Source: Eubacteriales bacterium (GTDB lineage: Bacteria > Bacillota > Clostridia > Oscillospirales > Acutalibacteraceae). Taken from it: a stretch of 18,210 nucleotides of DNA. The stretch covers positions 1 to 18,210 of the forward strand of contig JAUMXP010000006.1 in the NCBI GenBank assembly GCA_030529125.1. Reading direction: 5' to 3'. Of this stretch, positions 15,301-18,210 are shown piece after piece (the stretch's first letter is position 1; the number at the start of each line of letters is the position of its first letter). Below the pieces are notes generated by a model, which did no database searches, was not told the origin of the DNA, and worked only from the letters and a program-made list of their open reading frames with translations. The translations under genes were made by a program, and so were the position numbers.

Positions 15301-15743
15301 CTGCTAATGTTACCCAGTCAGATCCGCTAAAAAAAGCTAAAGCCAAGGCTGAGAGTAAACGTAAGATGTTCGGCTTTATTTTAGACGACATTGATGTAGT
15401 CAAAGGTATGGAAGAGAATGTAGCAGGTGAGTATATTCCTGTAACATTAAAGAACGATGTGCTTGTTGATAGCACTGACAGCCTTGCTACCTTGGAGCAG
15501 TTTGGTGCACTGTTTTCACAGGTGGATAAAACAGTCACTGAAATGGCGAAATCACTGTGTGACGGTGATGTCGCAGCCATACCGCTCAAAGGTGACCACG
15601 AGCCATGCTCATGGTGTGTGTATAACTGCGCTTGCGGTTACGAAGATGGCGACGAGTGTATTGAAGTATCTAAGTTTGATAAAGAAACTGTATATAGCGT
15701 ATTGATGGGAGAGGGGGAGCAGAATAATGATGAACTGGACTGA
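12387..15743 (+). CDS. addB: ATP-dependent helicase/nuclease subunit B (AddB)
   Basis: This 1118-residue protein is half of AddAB, which resects double-strand DNA ends to Chi and loads RecA. A Walker A motif GTTGVGKTE lies at about residues 7-15. The C-terminal RecB-type nuclease has DYKTG at 918-922 within RVVDYKTGSKTF, followed by GINLQMLIYM. The four Cys of the iron-sulphur cluster that pins the nuclease are present: Cys762 in FQQCKFRYF and Cys1074, Cys1077 and Cys1083 in PCSWCVYNCAC (CxxC then C five residues on). Length and order are normal for AddB, including a degenerate helicase middle. ATG 12387 has CGGAG six bases upstream. addA starts inside its last codons, so the subunits are co-translated. 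Confidence 0.96.
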   Translation: MLHFVLGTTGVGKTEYLYDNVCKLAKNGDDRLMFIVPDQASFSTEKAFLELLGPKVSRNIKVFGFSRLCDYVFEQSGNRFMSFADEGIRNVVMNFAVEQVGDSLDLFSKRAKATDLSQLILNSVKEYKKCSITSQMLYDAADKVSDETLSKKLYETALLYDAYDALIEKSYIDPLDSLTHVCKMLSDKPLFDNYTIVVDSFYGFTYQEYELLEILLKQCKDMYVALTTDNTDSINGDLFFVSDRTKKRLSSIAKNNDIPIATPVTLYENTRFNNSELKAIEENIFRLQKERENYSGDSLKIYEAKNIYDEAEFVARSIKKLVIENNYEFSDIAVITRQSDKYLGILDTMLQKYGINYFMDKPQDIDTKPLIKFIMACFDVVTGGFDKDDVLALLKTGLTDVTVEQIADFENYIFIWDINGKQFFDEFTLNPRGFAENFTEADIKLLSQVENTRKTIIDNLKTFYFDSKDTTASEISKALMKLIYRLNCKENLNKLCDSLEKNNELSLCAEQIRLYNIFIEILDKMVKVFGDYSISAKRFSELLHINFVNTDISFIPHGIDQVDVACADRSLIEDKKAVFVIGAVEGEFPHTPVESGVYSDDERNVLSDLGITLSDSVAQLVPTEKFLAYKALTSATDKLYVSYSTFSLSGEKLAPSAIVSELTDIFDNIRLYTSVDYTMEDNLWCEQSAFEYFVKHYDKSNADIKKLREYFSSRDGYKDIIASIENSKAKTKKRITDPELAKKIFNPKMELSASQIDNFQQCKFRYFCNYGLRIRERRQAVIGSLEYGTLIHYVMEQFFKNHCTDDFSTITEEAVTCEVAQLLDYYVEHFLGGTENKSSRFMYLYNRMKRTATSIVYRVVQEFAQSKFRPVEFEFSIGDDIDYYTLQLNDEISVKIKGSIDRVDIMENNGKKYIRVVDYKTGSKTFKLSDVLYGINLQMLIYMSALNRNGKSYFGDDITPAGVLYMPAIAPAANVTQSDPLKKAKAKAESKRKMFGFILDDIDVVKGMEENVAGEYIPVTLKNDVLVDSTDSLATLEQFGALFSQVDKTVTEMAKSLCDGDVAAIPLKGDHEPCSWCVYNCACGYEDGDECIEVSKFDKETVYSVLMGEGEQNNDELD

Positions 15744-18210
15744 TAGCCAACGTCAGGCTATATATGCCAAAGGCGGTTCTGTGATTGTTTCTGCTGCTGC
15801 TGGTTCGGGTAAAACTGCTGTTTTAGTCGAGCGTGTTATCTCTCGTATTACCGATACCGAGAACCCTATTGATGCTGACAAAATTTTGGTAGTTACATAT
15901 ACACGTGCTGCTGCTGCACAGTTAAAAGAACGCCTCACAAAGAAACTGTCTGAGCTTATTAAGGAAGACCCGTTCAACAAACATTTGTTAAGACAGAAAA
16001 CTTTACTTAATAAAGCACACATCTCAACAATACACGGCTTTTGTTCATCTGTTATTAAAGAATTTTTCTATGTTCTTAATATTGAGCGTAATTTCAGAAT
16101 TGCTGATGACAGCGAGATAGCGCTAATTAAAAGCGATGCTTTGCGTCTGACTTTAGATTCGATGTACGCTGACGCTGAGCCTGACTTTTTCCGTCTTGTC
16201 GAAGCATTCAGCTCTCATCGTGATGACAAAGAATTGCAGAAGGTAATACTGAAAATTTACGAGTTTTTAGTGTCCCATCCTTATCCACAGTGGTGGATAG
16301 ATGAAAAGCTGAAAATGTTCAGCGATTTTTCTAGTGTTACCGAGTCAGCGTGGTATAAGTTGATTATAGATTACGCAAAAGATATATACAGCTTTATGGA
16401 GAACTTAGTAGATTCTTCATATAAGCAGCTTGATACAGAGCCTGTAATAAGCGAAAAGCTATCACCGCTTTTAGAATCTGATGCTCAGTTTTTAGAGCGC
16501 TTGGAGTTTGCTCTTTCTCATCCGACGATTAAAGGTATAAATGATGTACTTGATAGTTTTGTATCAGGTAAAATATCAGGACTTAATGAGTATAAAGACC
16601 ACCCTGCAAAGCTCACTGTTCAAGCAAACCGCAAAACATTCAAAGATAAAATTACACAGCTTAAGAAGTTGTTTGCTTTTTCAGAGCAAGAGTGTAAGGA
16701 ACATATATCTGAGCTTTATGTGATTTCTACACAGCTGTTTAATTGCGTTAATCAGTTTACACAGAATTTCCAACGATTAAAAGCAATGAAGAAAGTTGCT
16801 GACTATTCAGATCTTGAGCACTGGACAATCAAGCTTCTTGTCGACGAGAATACTCGTGAGCGCACTGATGTTGCGATTAAGCTTTCGTCAAGATTTGAAG
16901 AGATAATGGTAGATGAATATCAGGATGCAAATGAAACACAAGATCTTATATTCTCATCTATCAGTAATAATAACGAAAACCTGTTCTTCGTTGGAGACGT
17001 AAAGCAGAGTATTTACGGCTTCAGACAGGCTATGCCACAGCTGTTTCTGAATAGAAAGAAATCCTCGTTTGATTACAACGAGGATGACCCGATGTTTCCT
17101 GCGAAAATCCTGCTTGATATGAATTTCCGCAGTATAAATGGTGTTACTGATATTGTTAATTTCTATTTTTCTAAGCTGATGAGTGAGTCTGTCGGTGACA
17201 TCAGGTATGATAACACCGAGAGCCTTAAGTGTGGTGCAAAATACGACGAAGAAACCGACCCGAGTGTTGAGTATTATCTGCTTGATCAAAGCGAACTTGA
17301 AGAACCTGACACCCCTGTATTAGAAGCAGAATTTGTTGCTGAAATGATTCATAGAATGATAAGTGAGCGTTATCAGGTCAAAGACGGCGACTCTTACAGA
17401 GACGTAACATACGGCGACTTTGCAGTGCTTATGAGGAAGAAAGCAAATGCACCTGTCTTTACAGATACTCTGATTTCCTATGGTATACCTGCTTTCTGTG
17501 AGGTTACATCAAGCTTTATAAACGCTCCTGAGATTAATAATATACTTAACCTATTATGCGTTATTGATAATCCTGCGTTGGATGTTGAGCTCTTGTCGGT
17601 GTTGATGAGCCCTATGTTTGGATTTACTCCTGATGATTTAGTTAATATCAGGTGTGATTCACGATACTCTACTTTGTATCGTGCTGTACTTATTAGTGCA
17701 CAAAATGGCTGTGAGAAGTGTCAGCACTTCATAGATGAGCTATCGTATTATCGCGATATATGTGTAGTTACACCTGTATCAACCTTGCTTGATATTGTGT
17801 ATGAGCGCACAGGCTATGTGTCTATCATGTCAGCTCTCACACAGGGTGATATGGCTGAGAGTAATCTCAGATTATTAAAAGACTATGCTAAGAATTTTGA
17901 GAATGGTGGTAATAAGGGTTTATCAAGGTTTGTAAACTACCTTATACGCCTAAAACAAGGTGGAGAAGATATAAAAGCATCTAAGGATGTATCGTCTCTG
18001 TCTTTGAACGCTGTACGTGTTATGTCTGTTCACGCAAGTAAAGGACTAGAGTTTCCTGTGTGTATTCTTGCTGATACTAATAAGCAGTTTTCGTCTGACC
18101 TGTCAGGTGGTGGTAAAACTAAAAAATCATCAGACACAAGAACCACCAACGTGCTGTTGCATTCTGATTATGGTGTTGCAGTTAAGCATAAAGATGAAGT
18201 GAATAACGTT
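15727..18210 (+). CDS. addA: ATP-dependent helicase/nuclease subunit A (AddA), 3'-truncated by window edge
   Basis: The frame runs open from 15727 to the last base, giving 828 residues of a protein usually about 1200 long; the C-terminal nuclease is beyond the window. AddA is the UvrD/RecB-type 3'-5' helicase and nuclease partner of AddB. Motifs in order: Q-motif WTDSQRQAI (4-12), Walker A SAAAGSGKTAVLVERV (22-37), TYTRAAAAQLKERL, STIHGFCSSVI, Walker B MVDEYQDANETQD with Asp396-Glu397, FFVGDVKQSIYGFRQAMP, DMNFRS, and near the end VMSVHASKGLEFPV. ATG 15727 overlaps addB by 17 bp and is served by GGGGGAG at about 15713-15719; a second ATG follows at once at 15730. Confidence 0.96.
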   Translation, partial: MMNWTDSQRQAIYAKGGSVIVSAAAGSGKTAVLVERVISRITDTENPIDADKILVVTYTRAAAAQLKERLTKKLSELIKEDPFNKHLLRQKTLLNKAHISTIHGFCSSVIKEFFYVLNIERNFRIADDSEIALIKSDALRLTLDSMYADAEPDFFRLVEAFSSHRDDKELQKVILKIYEFLVSHPYPQWWIDEKLKMFSDFSSVTESAWYKLIIDYAKDIYSFMENLVDSSYKQLDTEPVISEKLSPLLESDAQFLERLEFALSHPTIKGINDVLDSFVSGKISGLNEYKDHPAKLTVQANRKTFKDKITQLKKLFAFSEQECKEHISELYVISTQLFNCVNQFTQNFQRLKAMKKVADYSDLEHWTIKLLVDENTRERTDVAIKLSSRFEEIMVDEYQDANETQDLIFSSISNNNENLFFVGDVKQSIYGFRQAMPQLFLNRKKSSFDYNEDDPMFPAKILLDMNFRSINGVTDIVNFYFSKLMSESVGDIRYDNTESLKCGAKYDEETDPSVEYYLLDQSELEEPDTPVLEAEFVAEMIHRMISERYQVKDGDSYRDVTYGDFAVLMRKKANAPVFTDTLISYGIPAFCEVTSSFINAPEINNILNLLCVIDNPALDVELLSVLMSPMFGFTPDDLVNIRCDSRYSTLYRAVLISAQNGCEKCQHFIDELSYYRDICVVTPVSTLLDIVYERTGYVSIMSALTQGDMAESNLRLLKDYAKNFENGGNKGLSRFVNYLIRLKQGGEDIKASKDVSSLSLNAVRVMSVHASKGLEFPVCILADTNKQFSSDLSGGGKTKKSSDTRTTNVLLHSDYGVAVKHKDEVNNV

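Noticed and set aside
1..18210. Defence island, prophage, mobile element or CRISPR array
   Set aside because: No transposase, integrase, phage-type gene or spaced direct repeats were seen; nearly all of the window is explained by recognisable genes with uniform codon style. AddAB is a normal repair enzyme here.

Overview
The window looks like core chromosome of a spore-forming, moderately AT-rich Gram-positive of the class Clostridia, most plausibly a gut Ruminococcaceae/Oscillospirales-type bacterium. The clues are a HrcA/CIRCE-type groESL operon, a stage II sporulation gene (spoIIR), AddAB instead of RecBCD, a DUF1292 gene, a 6S-like RNA and strong AGGAGG-type ribosome binding sites. The genus assignment is inference. 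I see no insertion sequence, prophage, CRISPR array, tRNA or rRNA.

Layout. Positions 1-564 hold the C-terminal part of an ABC-type substrate-binding protein. Positions 609-2694 hold a sigma-A-like promoter, a perfect CIRCE operator, groES, groEL and an intrinsic terminator. On the minus strand from about 4242 down to 2714 lie a promoter, a DUF1292 gene, a structured RNA that resembles 6S RNA, a second promoter and gpsA, which converges on groEL. A divergent promoter at 4323-4351 drives a two-gene surface-polysaccharide operon (phosphoglycosyl transferase, then an O-antigen ligase/polymerase-like membrane protein). It ends in a 26-bp perfect palindrome plus T-run that also overlaps the promoter of the next gene.

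From 6700 to 11680 five genes run in one direction with short gaps or overlaps: nadE (glutamine-dependent-type NAD synthetase), a LURP-one/YxjI-like small protein, an Lrp/AsnC regulator, a class I aminotransferase overlapping it by 4 bp, and ispE. A hairpin plus T-run then sits directly in the spoIIR leader. After spoIIR come addB and addA, which overlap by 17 bp; addA runs off the window end.

Functionally the genes cover protein folding, phospholipid precursor supply (gpsA), isoprenoid precursor synthesis (ispE), NAD synthesis, amino-acid metabolism and its regulator, forespore-to-mother-cell signalling (SpoIIR) and double-strand-break repair (AddAB). The most notable points are: NadE has serine where the glutaminase nucleophile cysteine should be (codon 7207-7209); a probable 6S RNA lies between DUF1292 and gpsA; regulatory hairpins are packed onto the nadE promoter and the spoIIR ribosome binding site; GpsA is divergent; and an isolated PGT/polymerase pair sits among housekeeping genes. 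I did not find a clearly new defence or mobile system.
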